NCBI RefSeq assembly: GCF_010548275.1
Contig: NZ_JAAGLT010000008.1
Location: 248,001 to 312,000 of the forward strand
Reading direction: 5' to 3'
Length of the DNA stretch: 64,000 nt
Source of the DNA: Streptomyces sp. SID12488
GTDB taxonomy: Bacteria; Actinomycetota; Actinomycetes; Streptomycetales; Streptomycetaceae
Notes under the pieces: generated by a model
The model's database searches: none
The model's input: the letters and a program-made list of their open reading frames with translations, nothing else
Told to the model about the DNA's origin: nothing
Shown here: piece by piece, positions 52,164-60,554 of the stretch
How the letters are laid out: the number at the start of each line of letters is the position of its first letter
Numbering within the stretch: the stretch's first letter is position 1
Made by a program: the position numbers and the translations under genes

Positions 52164-54587
52164 TCAGGGGCCGGGCAGGTCGAGCTTCCGGGGCCGGCCG
52201 GGTGCGACCGTGATGTCGTGGCCGTCGAGGGAGACGTGGACGGGCGTCCGGTCGGAGGCCGGGACGCTGATGCGCAGGTGTCCGGCGCGCATGCTCAGGC
52301 CGATGCCCCGGTGGCCCCGGTAGCGGACGGCGAACCCGTACTCGGCCAGCTCGGGGAGGGGCGCCGGATCGAACCGCAGGGCGTCGTCGCGGGTCTCCAG
52401 GCCGGTGAGGCCGCGCTGGACGAGGTCGAGGGTGCCGGCCATCGCGCCGAGGTGGATGCCTTCGGCGGTGGTGCCACCCTGGAGGTCGGCGATGTCGCCG
52501 GTGAGGGCTTCCTGGACGTACTTCCAGGCCTCGGAGGGCCGGGTGCGGGCCAGTACCCAGCCGTGGACCAGGCCGCTGAGGGTGGAGCCGTGGCTGGTGC
52601 GGGCCAGGTAGTGGTCCACCGTCGTGCGCCAGGTGCCGTCGTCGAGGGTGTGGCCGAGGCGGGCGAGGAGTCCGGAGAGCTCGGCGGGTGAGAAGAGGTA
52701 GCCGAGCATCAGTACGTCGGCCTGTTTGGACGCCTGGTAGCGGTTGACGGTGTCGCCCTCGGCCTCCAGGATCCGGTCGAGGCGGCGGATGTCGCCGTAG
52801 CGCTCGCGGTAGCCGTCCCAGTCCAGTTCGGCGAGGTCGCCGTAGCCCTCGAACTGGCTGATGACGCCCCGGTGGAAGGGCACCCGCAGCCGGCGTGAGA
52901 TGTCCTCCCAGAGTTCGAGTTCCGCCGGGTCCAGCCCGATGCGCTCGAACAGTTCCTGGCGGCGCGGGGTGGGCAGCGCGGCGGCGAGGTCCAGGGCGCG
53001 GCACAGCACCCAGGTGGCGGTGACATTGGTGTACGCGTTGTCGTCGAGGCCCGGCACGGTGGCGCCCGGGTACGCGTCGTGGTACTCGTCGGGGCCGACC
53101 ACGCCCCGGATCCGGTAGCGCGCGTGGGCCGGGTCCCAGACGGCGCTGCCGGCCCAGAAGCGGGCGATCTGGAGCAGCATCTCCGCGCCCGGCCCGTGCA
53201 GGAACTCGGTGTCGCCGCTGGCCTGGGAGTACTGCCAGATGTTGTAGGCGACAGCGGAGCCCACGTGGTGCTGGAGCCGGGAGTGGTCGGGCAGCCAGCG
53301 GCCCGAGCGGGGATTGAGGTGGAGGGTCTGGGTCTCCTCGCGGCCGTCGCTGCCGCTCTGCCACGGATACATGGCGCCGGTACGGCCCGCCTCGGCCGCC
53401 GCACCGACCGCCCGGCCCAGTCGGCGGTGGCGGTACATCAGCAGTGCCCGGGAGACCTCCGGGAGGTGCAGGTTCAGAAAAGGCAGGACGAAGAGTTCGT
53501 CCCAGAAGACATGTCCCCGGTACGCCTCGCCGTGCAGCCCGCGTGCCGGTACGCCCGCGTCGAGCCGGGCGGTGTGCGGCGACAGGGTCTGCAGCACATG
53601 GAACAGGTGCAGCCGCAGGATCCTTCCGGCCTCGCCGGGGACGTCCAGCTCCGTTCGCTGCCACAGGTGTTCCCACGCGGCGCTGTGGGAGGCCAGCAGC
53701 CCGGCGAAGTCGGTGGCTCCCCGCACCCCGCTGATCGCGGCGTGCAGCGGATCGCCGGACGCAGGGTCCCGCGAGGTGTACAGGGCCACCGTCTTCTCCA
53801 CGGCGACGGGCCGGCCTGGCCCGATCGGCACTGTCAGCAGGTGGGCGACGCCGCGTTCCCCCGGGAGGAGCCGCACCGCCGCCGGGGTACCGGACACGGT
53901 CCGGCTGCGGGCGGCCATCGCGACACGGATGCCGGATTCGGAGGTGCGGCAGTCCAGCCATACGGTGTCGGGCCCGGAGGACTCGGAGGATTCTGCGGGC
54001 CCGGTGCGCCACTCGGTGAGGTGGCGGCCGTTCAGGTCGCGGTAGCGGTCCACTCCCGCGTTGGTGATGTCGCCGTCGAGGGCGGACTCCACCTCCAGCT
54101 CACCCGTCCAGTCCTCGGCGGTGAACTCCGTTCGGAGCGCAGCCAGATGGGGATCGCCCATGTGCACCAGGCGGACCTGGTCGACCGTCAGCAGGCGGCC
54201 TCGGGTGTCCCGCAGCCGCATCCGCCGGGTGAGCGTGCCGCGACGCAGGTCCAGGGTCTGCCGGTACTCGATCAGTGAGCCGTCGTCGGGGGAGAACCAG
54301 GGGCCCGGCAGGTCGCCGCCGGTGGCCCGGGTGCGGAAGCGCAGCGGCAGCCAGTTCGGGAGGTTGACGATGTCCTCGTTCTCGACCTGCCGTCCGGCGA
54401 CGGTCGAGGTCAGCCGGTTGTAGACGCCCGCGACGTAGGTGCCGGGGTAGTGGGACGGGCCTGCCGTCGTCTCCGGGGCGGCGCCCCGGGTGGCGAAGTA
54501 ACCGTTGCCCAGCGTGCACAGCGCCTCGCGCAGCCGCTCGTCCGCCGGGTCGTAGCCCTCGTAGTTCAGGGTCCGGTCGTCCGGCAT
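52164..54587 (-). CDS. GH65 family disaccharide phosphorylase (trehalose/maltose/kojibiose type)
   Basis: A protein of 807 residues with the GH65 plan: an N-terminal beta-sandwich (~1-270), a linker, an (alpha/alpha)6 barrel with the catalytic Glu in GPDEYHDAYPG, and a C-terminal beta domain. WDELFVLPFL and YQASKQADVLML are further family blocks. Phosphorolysis yields glucose plus beta-glucose 1-phosphate in the cytoplasm. The preceding gene encodes beta-phosphoglucomutase, the usual partner that converts the sugar phosphate to glucose 6-phosphate. ATG at 54587 is 2 nt after the mutase stop, with GGAGG inside the mutase end, so the two are translationally coupled. The exact disaccharide cannot be read from sequence; trehalose is plausible in a dormancy island. 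Confidence 0.9.
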   Translation of the reverse strand: MPDDRTLNYEGYDPADERLREALCTLGNGYFATRGAAPETTAGPSHYPGTYVAGVYNRLTSTVAGRQVENEDIVNLPNWLPLRFRTRATGGDLPGPWFSPDDGSLIEYRQTLDLRRGTLTRRMRLRDTRGRLLTVDQVRLVHMGDPHLAALRTEFTAEDWTGELEVESALDGDITNAGVDRYRDLNGRHLTEWRTGPAESSESSGPDTVWLDCRTSESGIRVAMAARSRTVSGTPAAVRLLPGERGVAHLLTVPIGPGRPVAVEKTVALYTSRDPASGDPLHAAISGVRGATDFAGLLASHSAAWEHLWQRTELDVPGEAGRILRLHLFHVLQTLSPHTARLDAGVPARGLHGEAYRGHVFWDELFVLPFLNLHLPEVSRALLMYRHRRLGRAVGAAAEAGRTGAMYPWQSGSDGREETQTLHLNPRSGRWLPDHSRLQHHVGSAVAYNIWQYSQASGDTEFLHGPGAEMLLQIARFWAGSAVWDPAHARYRIRGVVGPDEYHDAYPGATVPGLDDNAYTNVTATWVLCRALDLAAALPTPRRQELFERIGLDPAELELWEDISRRLRVPFHRGVISQFEGYGDLAELDWDGYRERYGDIRRLDRILEAEGDTVNRYQASKQADVLMLGYLFSPAELSGLLARLGHTLDDGTWRTTVDHYLARTSHGSTLSGLVHGWVLARTRPSEAWKYVQEALTGDIADLQGGTTAEGIHLGAMAGTLDLVQRGLTGLETRDDALRFDPAPLPELAEYGFAVRYRGHRGIGLSMRAGHLRISVPASDRTPVHVSLDGHDITVAPGRPRKLDLPGP

Positions 54588-54589
54588 GG

Positions 54590-55357
54590 TCACGCCTCCG
54601 TGGCGGTCAGCAACTCGGCGAGGTCCGCGACCACCAGGTCGGCCCCGTGCTTGCTCAGGTCGTCGGCGCTGGTCGGCCCGGCGGTCCGGTCCACCCCGAC
54701 CACCAGGCCGAAGCCGCCGCGCCGGCCGGCCTCGACACCGGCCAGCGCGTCCTCGACGACGGCCGCATCTCCGGCCGGTACGCCCAGCCGCCGGGCCGCC
54801 TCCAGGAAGATCGCCGGGTCGGGCTTGCCGGGCAGCCCGAGGCGGGCCGCCTCGTTGCCGTCCACCACGGCCCCGAACAGGTCCCGGACTCCCGCCCCCG
54901 TCAGCAGTTCCGGCGCGTGCCGGGAAGCCGAGATCGCGGCGCACGGCACGCCCTCGGCGCGCAGCGCGTGCAGCAGCCGTACGGTGCCGGGCCAGGCGGC
55001 GATCGAACCCGCCGCCAGCCGTCGTGCGAACAGTTGCTCCTTGCGGGCGGCGACGGCCTGCACAGTGCCGGTGCCGGGCGGGTCGTCGGGGGTGCCGGGC
55101 GGCAGTCGCAGCCCGCGCGCGGTGAGGAAGGCGGCGGCGCCGTCCAGCCGGGCCCTGCCGTCGACGTAGCGGCGGTAGTCCTCCACCGGGTCGAACGGGC
55201 GCTGCTCACCCGCCGCCTCCAGGCAGGCGTCGAAGGCCGACTGCCAGGCGGCGGCGTGCAGCCGGGCCGAGTCGGTGATCACCCCGTCGGTGTCGAACAC
55301 CACGGCCCGAACCGCCCGCAGGCGCGGCACCAGCGTCTGTCCGGCGGTGGCGGTCAC
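54590..55357 (-). CDS. Beta-phosphoglucomutase-type HAD hydrolase
   Basis: A protein of 255 residues. The HAD nucleophile motif reads VVFDTDGVITDS (Asp nucleophile and Asp+2). Motif II is AISAS, motif III the lysine of GLPGKPDP, and motif IV VVEDALAGVEAG, the signature of beta-phosphoglucomutases. The cap domain carries the RYVDGRAR stretch typical of this subfamily. It should interconvert beta-glucose 1-phosphate and glucose 6-phosphate and so complete the GH65 step encoded next. GTG at 55357 overlaps the stop of a 43-residue reading frame (GTGA), so its translation may depend on that small frame. Confidence 0.9.
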   Translation of the reverse strand: MTATAGQTLVPRLRAVRAVVFDTDGVITDSARLHAAAWQSAFDACLEAAGEQRPFDPVEDYRRYVDGRARLDGAAAFLTARGLRLPPGTPDDPPGTGTVQAVAARKEQLFARRLAAGSIAAWPGTVRLLHALRAEGVPCAAISASRHAPELLTGAGVRDLFGAVVDGNEAARLGLPGKPDPAIFLEAARRLGVPAGDAAVVEDALAGVEAGRRGGFGLVVGVDRTAGPTSADDLSKHGADLVVADLAELLTATEA

Positions 55358-55485
55358 CGGCGGGTGGCAACGTGTTCGGTGATGCCGATGCCGATGCCGA
55401 GGAGGGCGGTGAGGTTGCGGAGGTCGAGGAGGCGGTTGTCGTGGCCCGTGCGGCCGAAGCCGTCAATGCCTGTACGTACGGTCAT
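55354..55485 (-). CDS. 43-residue small ORF with a GAPDH-like N-terminus
   Basis: ATG at 55485 follows AGAGG, and the frame ends in TGA overlapping the mutase start by 4 bp (GTGA). The first residues, MTVRTGIDGFGRTG, strongly recall the N-terminal NAD-binding start of glyceraldehyde-3-phosphate dehydrogenase (VRVGINGFGRIGR). The remainder (LLDLRNLTALLGIGIGITEH) does not continue that fold. It could be a leader peptide that couples translation of the mutase, or a scar left by a gene fusion. It was missed by length-filtered gene calling but has a good ribosome binding site and coupling. Confidence 0.55.
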   Translation of the reverse strand: MTVRTGIDGFGRTGHDNRLLDLRNLTALLGIGIGITEHVATRR

Positions 55486-55538
55486 GGCGGTGCCTCTGCT
55501 TGCCGTCGGGGCGGAGTTCCGGGTGTGCGGGCGGTGTC

Positions 55539-56192
55539 TCAGCGCAGCCAGGTGTGGTCGCGGACGACGGGGAGGCGGGCCCAGGTCCTGCCGAGTCCCC
55601 AGGTGGTGCCGGCCGAGGCGACCGCGAGGGCGATCAGGACGGCGGCGTACAGGACGTGGTAGTCGATGAGCGGGTTGGAGGACATGCTCGGGGTGCCGTC
55701 GGACAGTGCCTTGGCGGGCGGCCACTCGGCGATCCACATGAACGCCATCAGGGCGGTCCCGGCGACCGCGGCGAGCCGCAGTGCGATGCCGCTGACCAGG
55801 GCGAGGCCGACGCCGAGCAGGCCGAGCATGAACAGCCAGTTCGCCCAGCCCGCTCCGGCCCAGGAGTGGAAGGTGGACTCCATGGGCCCGGCGGCGACGC
55901 CGCTGAGGAAGCCCTTGGCGGGCGAGCCGCCGTCGGCCCAGCCCTTGCCGGAGGCGGTGGCGTAGCCCCAGCCGAAGGTCTTGTCGAGGAAGGCCCACAG
56001 GAAGACGAACCCGGTGACGATCCGCAGCCCCGCGAAGACCCGGGCGCGGGTCGCCGCGGCCGTCGTGGTCGTCGTGTCGGTCGTGTCCGCCGTGGTGTCG
56101 TCGGCCTTTCGGGCCGTCCTGGCCCGGTGCCGCGACGGGAGGGGGAAACCCGTGTGCGGGCCGGGAGTTTCGTGTACCGCCATGATGCTCAT
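55539..56192 (-). CDS. DoxX-like integral membrane protein
   Basis: A protein of 217 residues. After a Thr-rich hydrophilic N-terminus there are four hydrophobic helices (RIVTGFVFLWAFLDKTFG, WANWLFMLGLLGVGLALVSG, LAAVAGTALMAFMWIAEW, VLYAAVLIALAVAS). FxxxFxDKTFG and the Gly/Ala-rich second helix match the DoxX/thiosulfate:quinone-oxidoreductase-like membrane family. It may take part in respiratory or redox processes at the membrane; the substrate is unknown. It is the first gene of the run that continues with the small ORF, mutase and phosphorylase. ATG at 56192 is used; ATG at 56183 has better spacing to AGGG and may be the real start. Confidence 0.8.
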   Translation of the reverse strand: MSIMAVHETPGPHTGFPLPSRHRARTARKADDTTADTTDTTTTTAAATRARVFAGLRIVTGFVFLWAFLDKTFGWGYATASGKGWADGGSPAKGFLSGVAAGPMESTFHSWAGAGWANWLFMLGLLGVGLALVSGIALRLAAVAGTALMAFMWIAEWPPAKALSDGTPSMSSNPLIDYHVLYAAVLIALAVASAGTTWGLGRTWARLPVVRDHTWLR

Positions 56193-56308
56193 CCCTGTCC
56201 GGAGGTCTGGTAGGCGTGGCGCGGTATCTGTCCGCGTGCCGTCGTCGTCCTGAGTTCAATGTCCCGCCCGGACCTGTCGGACCGTCAGGGGCCGAGAGGT
56301 ACCGTCAC

Positions 56309-56325
56309 GGGGCCGAACGTCCCTG
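56309..56325. promoter_or_regulatory. Possible DevR/OsdR-type box upstream of the DoxX-like gene
   Basis: GGGGCC-GAAC-GTCCCTG is an imperfect inverted repeat about 115 bp upstream of the DoxX-like gene. It resembles the two better matched elements at 57473 and 63889. The assignment is inferred from recurrence and context. Confidence 0.35.
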
Positions 56326-56392
56326 TTCAGAAGCGGACCGGCAGGAAGCTCGTGACCGAGCACGTCCGCCATGTCACGGCCGCCCTCGGCAA

Positions 56393-56425
56393 ATGCGTAT
56401 ACGCGCATGTACATGTATGCGTACC
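56393..56425. promoter_or_regulatory. AT-richer element with stacked palindromes
   Basis: Two perfect 10-bp palindromes, GCGTATACGC and CATGTACATG, lie next to each other and are framed by ATGCGTA repeats. The base composition is far less GC-rich than the surroundings. It sits ~200 bp upstream of the DoxX-like gene, behind the end of the second USP gene. An operator or promoter element is likely; no protein can be named. Confidence 0.45.
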
Positions 56426-56464
56426 GGGCCAACTCGCCCATTCTTCACGCACGTTCAGGCGCGT

Positions 56465-57373
56465 TCAGGCGTGCGGGACGACGGCGACGGGGCAGGGCGC
56501 GTGATGCAGCGCCGCGTGTGCGACGGGGCCGAGGTGGGTGCCGAGACGGGATTCGCGGATCCGGCTTCCCACCACGACGAGGGCCGCGCCGGCCGAGGCG
56601 CTGATCAGCTCGTCGGCCGCACGTCCTTCGGTGACGCTCTCGGTGACGGCGACCTCGGGGAACTTCTCGCACCAAGGGCGCAGGACGGCGGCCACGGCGT
56701 GCTCCCGCTCCGCCCGAAGCTCCGGGCCGCTCACCGGGACGATCCTGTCCGCCGCCGCGAAGTCCGGCGGACGGCTGAAGGCGTTGATCACGCGCAACGA
56801 GGATCCCCGGCGCCCGGCGGCGTCGAACGCGAACTCGATCAGCTCGTCACAGGGCCGGTCCGTGTCGAGACCGAGTACGACGTCGCGGTACGGGATCCCG
56901 GGAATCTCTTCCGGGGAGATGCCGTCCGGTGCCGAGAAGTGCTCGTCGGCGGTGCTCGCGCCTGCCCTCACCAGCACCACGGGACGGGGTGCCCTGGCGA
57001 CGACCCGCTGTGACACCGACCCCAACAGGAACCCCGCGACGCCGCCGAGTCCACGGGAGCCGAGGACCAGCAGCTCGGCCTGCCCGGCCGCCTCGAGGAG
57101 GGCCGAGACCGGCGAGTCGGCGAGCGCCTGGCTGATGACCCGCAGACCAGGGTGCGCGGCGCGCATGCTGTCCGCCACCCGTTCCGGCAGGTCCTCGGCC
57201 ACGGCCCGTTCGGACATGTCCGCGGGCACGGTCGGGGCCGGACGCGGATGCCACTCCCAGGCATGCACCAGGCACAGCGCGACGCCCCGGCGCGTGGCTT
57301 CCCGGGCCGCCCAGTGCGCGGCTGCCAGGCTTTCGGGAGTGCCGTCGATCCCCGCGGTGACGTGTCGAAGCAT
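56465..57373 (-). CDS. Tandem-domain universal stress protein (second copy)
   Basis: A protein of 302 residues with two UspA domains. Domain 1 runs from VTAGIDGTPESLAAAHWA to GSRGLGGVAGFLLGSVSQRV, domain 2 from VVLGLDTDRPCDELIEFAF to GSRIRESRLGTHLGPVAHAA. It is clearly paralogous to the 51201-52112 protein, with the shared C-terminal pattern (P/A)VAVVPH. ATG at 57373 has GGAGG 8 nt upstream. A DevR-like box and a tandem repeat lie in its upstream region, shared with the divergent response-regulator gene, so regulation by that regulator is likely. Upstream in-frame starts would read through the repeat and are rejected. Confidence 0.92.
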   Translation of the reverse strand: MLRHVTAGIDGTPESLAAAHWAAREATRRGVALCLVHAWEWHPRPAPTVPADMSERAVAEDLPERVADSMRAAHPGLRVISQALADSPVSALLEAAGQAELLVLGSRGLGGVAGFLLGSVSQRVVARAPRPVVLVRAGASTADEHFSAPDGISPEEIPGIPYRDVVLGLDTDRPCDELIEFAFDAAGRRGSSLRVINAFSRPPDFAAADRIVPVSGPELRAEREHAVAAVLRPWCEKFPEVAVTESVTEGRAADELISASAGAALVVVGSRIRESRLGTHLGPVAHAALHHAPCPVAVVPHA

Positions 57374-57472
57374 GAGGCGTACCTCCAGCGTTGCTGCCCA
57401 TGGGTCGCTCTTCTGCCACTGAGCCTGGTACCGGGGGGAGCACCGGGACAGAGGCCGGGCGGGCCCTTCCGT

Positions 57473-57494
57473 GGGGCCCTTCGGCCCTGATGCC
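57473..57494. promoter_or_regulatory. Probable DevR/OsdR-type box between USP and regulator genes
   Basis: GGGGCCCTTCGGCCCT followed by GATGCC, ~100 bp upstream of the USP start. The element at 63889-63910 differs from it at only three positions out of 22 and also lies ~85-100 bp upstream of a gene. Binding by the DevR-like regulator is inferred. Confidence 0.5.
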
Positions 57495-57500
57495 GGCCCG

Positions 57501-57584
57501 GCGAGGACGCCGAGGACGGCGAGGACGCCGAGGACGGCGAGGACGCCGAGGACGGCGAGGACGCCGAGGACGGCGAGGACGCCG
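57501..57584. repeat. 18-bp tandem repeat in the divergent USP/regulator intergenic region
   Basis: More than four copies of GCGAGGACGCCGAGGACG, itself nearly two copies of a 9-bp unit, in an untranslated gap of 343 bp. It lies between the box at 57473 and the regulator start at 57717. Confidence 0.9.
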
Positions 57585-57716
57585 CGGTGGGCTCGGGTTG
57601 GCCCGGTCGGCCCTGGTGCGGGTGGTTCGGACGGGAGACGATCGTCATCACAGTCGGCATGCGGTCCGTGGAATGTGGCCCATGGTCCGTGGTTCACCAG
57701 CGAACGAGGGGTCGTC

Positions 57717-58418
57717 ATGGCCGAGGCGCGTACCTTCACCGAGCAGAACCCGATCCGGGTCTTTCTGCTGGACGACCACGAGGTCGTCCGACGCGGTCTC
57801 ACCGACCTGCTGGATTCCGAGCCGGACATCTCGGTGGTCGGCGACGCGGACAGTGTCGAGCAGGCGCTGGTGCGCGGGCCGGCGCTGCGTCCGGACGTGG
57901 CCGTCCTCGACGTGCGCCTGCCGGACGGTGACGGGATCAGTGTCTGCCGTGAGCTGCGCAGCCGGATGCCGGAGCTGGCCTGTCTGATGCTGACGTCCTT
58001 CGACGAGGAGGAAGCCCTGCTCGACGCGATCATGGCCGGGGCGGCGGGCTATGTGCTCAAACAGATCAGGGGGTCCGACCTGGTCGCGGCGGTCCGCACC
58101 GTCGCCTCCGGCCAGTCGATGCTGGATCCGGCGACGACCGCCCGCCTGATGCGCTCGCTGCGGGCGGACCCCACCGAGCAACCGGCACCCGCACCCGAGC
58201 TCGCCGGCCTGTCACCCCGCGAGCGGGACATCCTCGCGCTGATCGGGGACGGGCTCACCAACCGTGAGATCGGCAAGAAGCTCTACCTGTCCGAGAAGAC
58301 GGTGAAGAACCACATCTCCCGGCTGCTGGCGAAGCTCGGTGTCCAGCGCCGCGTGCAGGCGGCGGTCCTGGCCAGCCATCTCGAACAGCCCGCCTCCCCC
58401 GACCGCCCGGCGCGATGA
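57717..58418 (+). CDS. osdR: NarL/LuxR-family response regulator, DevR/OsdR-like
   Basis: A protein of 233 residues. The receiver domain (~13-130) has LLDDHEVVRRG, the phospho-acceptor Asp in VLDVRLPDGDG, Thr in MLTSFDEEE, and Lys in GYVLKQIRG. A linker leads to the LuxR-type helix-turn-helix (~160-222: LSPRERDILALIGDGLTNREIGKKLYLSEKTVKNHISRLLAKL). Length and motifs match mycobacterial DevR/DosR and Streptomyces OsdR. ATG at 57717 has GAGGGG 6 nt upstream. A GAF-domain DevS-like kinase is encoded convergently just downstream. It probably activates USP and metabolic genes here in response to oxygen or redox state. Confidence 0.85.
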   Translation: MAEARTFTEQNPIRVFLLDDHEVVRRGLTDLLDSEPDISVVGDADSVEQALVRGPALRPDVAVLDVRLPDGDGISVCRELRSRMPELACLMLTSFDEEEALLDAIMAGAAGYVLKQIRGSDLVAAVRTVASGQSMLDPATTARLMRSLRADPTEQPAPAPELAGLSPRERDILALIGDGLTNREIGKKLYLSEKTVKNHISRLLAKLGVQRRVQAAVLASHLEQPASPDRPAR

Positions 58419-58489
58419 GTCCGCGCTGCCCCGCCTCGTCGTCCGGGTCGGCGAGGCCGCGGCCAACCGCGGTCAGGCTCCGTTCGCGG

Positions 58490-60235
58490 TCAGCTCCCGT
58501 CCGTGACACCGTCCGCACTCACGGGCACCCGCCACACCAGCCGGGTGCCGCCGCCCTCCGGCCGTTCGCAGAGTGTCAGGGTTCCGCCGAGGGCGACGGC
58601 CCGCTCCTTGATGTTCTTCAGCCCGCTGCGTCCGACGTCACCCGGCACCCCGCAGCCGTCGTCCGTCACCGTGAGCGTCAACTCGCCCCTGGCGCACTGA
58701 AGCTGGACGTCCACCGCCTGTGCTCCGGAGTGCCGGGCGGCGTTGCTGAGGGCCTCGCCGAGCACGGCGATCACGTGGTCGGCGATGTCGCCGGGGACAT
58801 CGGTCTCCACGAGCCCCTCGATGCGCAGTGCGGGCGGGAATCCGAGTGACGTGGCCGACGCACTCACCGCCTCGGCCGCCCGGCCGCGCAGGCCGTCGCT
58901 CTCCCGCCCGACCCCGCTGTGGGTGCGCAGTCCGAAGATCGTGGACCGAATGATCTTGATGGTGTCGTCGAGGTCGTCGACGGTCCGGGTCAGCCGCTCC
59001 ATGCCCTCGGGGTGTTCCATGAAGCGCTGGGTGCTCTGCAGGGTCATGCCGGCTGCGAAGAGCCGCTGGATGGCGAGGTCATGGAGGTCGCGTGCGATGC
59101 GGTCACGGTCCTGGAGCAGCGTGAGCTGTTCCGCGTCCCGCCGTCGTTCGGCCAGCTCCAGGGCGAGTGCCGCCTGGTCGGCGAACCCGAGCAGCGGCCC
59201 GGTGTCCAGGTCGCCGAACGGCGTGCCGGTCGGCACGCGTCCCAGCAGCAGCACGCCCCGCGCCTTGCCGCCGGCGCCGAGTGGCACAGCGACCACGGGT
59301 CCGAGCCCGGCCCACTGGGCTTCGTCCTCGCCCGTGCGTGCGTCGCGCTCGATGTCGGCGCTGACCACCGGCGCCGCCGCGCCGAGTGCCGCTCCGACGA
59401 AACCGTCCCGCGCGGACAGCACCAGACCGCTGCGCTCCTCCCGGCCCAGGCCGACCGCCAGGGCCGGCCGCAGTGTCTCCTCACCCGGTACGTGTTCCGC
59501 GATCAGTCCCATGTCGGCGGATACGATCTTCCGGGCCTCGTCGACGATCAGTTCCAGCACGTCCGCGCTCGGCGCACCGGTCAGGAGCATGCTGGTGACC
59601 TTGCCGCTGGCCCGCTGCCAGCGTTCGCGCAGCATGGTCTCCTCGTACAGCCGTGCGTTCTCGATGGCCACTCCGGCGGCCACCGCCAGCGTCGACAGGA
59701 CGGACTCGTCCTCCACGTCGAATTCCCGGGCGCTGCGCTTCTCGGTGAGGTAGAGGTTTCCGAAGACCTCGTCGCGCACCCGGATCGGTACGCCGAGGAA
59801 GGAGTGCATCGGCGGGTGGTGCGCCGGGAAGCCGTACGACGCCGGATGCTCAGACAGCTCCGGAAGCCGCAGTGGCGACGGGTGCCGGATCAGCTCTCCG
59901 AGGAGCCCGTGCCCGCTGGGCAGAGCCCCGATCTCCGACCGTCCCTCTTCGCCTATACCGACGGTCAGGAACTCGGACAGCTTCTGGTCACCGCCGATCA
60001 CGCCCAGCGCCCCGTACTCGGCGTCCACCAGCACCACCGCGGCCTCGACGATGCTGCGCAGCACCTGTGGCAGGTCGAGCTCCCGCCCGACCGAGAGGAC
60101 GGCCTCCAGCAGGCTGTGCAGGCGGTCCCGGGTCCCGCGCACCGCGTCGATGCGCACCTGCAGCTCGCCCAGCAGCTCGTCGAGCCGCAGCTTGGGTACA
60201 AGTTCCTCGGTACCGCCGCGTCGATCCTCGCTCAT
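58490..60235 (-). CDS. osdK: GAF-GAF sensor histidine kinase, DevS/OsdK-like
   Basis: A protein of 581 residues: two GAF domains (~55-195 and ~220-365), a HisKA_3 dimerisation helix with the phospho-acceptor His in RIARDLHDLAIQRLFA, and an ATPase domain (LGEALSNAARHSGA, DDGCGVPGDVGRSGLKNI). The first GAF contains the block FPAHHPPMHSFLGVPIRVRDEVFGNLYL, nearly the same as in mycobacterial DevS, where a His in this block binds heme. Oxygen, NO or redox sensing is therefore likely. ATG at 60235 has GGAGGAA upstream. Its partner is the response regulator encoded convergently. Confidence 0.88.
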   Translation of the reverse strand: MSEDRRGGTEELVPKLRLDELLGELQVRIDAVRGTRDRLHSLLEAVLSVGRELDLPQVLRSIVEAAVVLVDAEYGALGVIGGDQKLSEFLTVGIGEEGRSEIGALPSGHGLLGELIRHPSPLRLPELSEHPASYGFPAHHPPMHSFLGVPIRVRDEVFGNLYLTEKRSAREFDVEDESVLSTLAVAAGVAIENARLYEETMLRERWQRASGKVTSMLLTGAPSADVLELIVDEARKIVSADMGLIAEHVPGEETLRPALAVGLGREERSGLVLSARDGFVGAALGAAAPVVSADIERDARTGEDEAQWAGLGPVVAVPLGAGGKARGVLLLGRVPTGTPFGDLDTGPLLGFADQAALALELAERRRDAEQLTLLQDRDRIARDLHDLAIQRLFAAGMTLQSTQRFMEHPEGMERLTRTVDDLDDTIKIIRSTIFGLRTHSGVGRESDGLRGRAAEAVSASATSLGFPPALRIEGLVETDVPGDIADHVIAVLGEALSNAARHSGAQAVDVQLQCARGELTLTVTDDGCGVPGDVGRSGLKNIKERAVALGGTLTLCERPEGGGTRLVWRVPVSADGVTDGS

Positions 60236-60554
60236 GACTTCCTCCGACCGACACAGCAGACAGGGCGGATCGAACCGGTTGCCCTGCCTTCACCGTACTG
60301 TCCGGGTGCCTCGACATGGCCGCCGGACGGGCCGAAGTCATGTTGGCGTCCCGGTGGCGCGTTGCGTTCCCTCAGGCACGACGCCGGTTCCAGCACGCCG
60401 TCTCGCCGTGCTTCACGGGTGCCGCACCGACGTGCCCGTGGGCGTCGAGGTCGAGTGGGGGACGATCGCAGCTCCTCGACGAGGCGGCTGCGGTCGTGTC
60501 CTCCGGTCGTGTCCTCCGGGCGCGGCGTACGGGCACGGGGGAGGCCCGCCTGGC
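60236..60554. other. Intergenic region upstream of the kinase gene
   Basis: About 320 bp with no supported gene. It should contain the kinase promoter. The only repeat seen is GGACACGACC present twice (minus strand, about 60488-60525). No clear GGGGCC-type box was found here. Confidence 0.3.

Noticed and set aside
54588..54944. Longer N-terminus for the GH65 protein
   Set aside because: The extension is antisense-like Arg/Gly-rich sequence in another frame of the mutase gene. ATG 54587 follows GGAGG.
57374..58033. N-terminal extension of the second USP through the tandem repeat
   Set aside because: It would run through the repeat and the regulator promoter in antisense. ATG 57373 has GGAGG at proper distance and starts the USP fold.
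58419..58489. Terminator between regulator and kinase genes
   Set aside because: Only a short GGCCGCGG-type stem is present, too weak to call.
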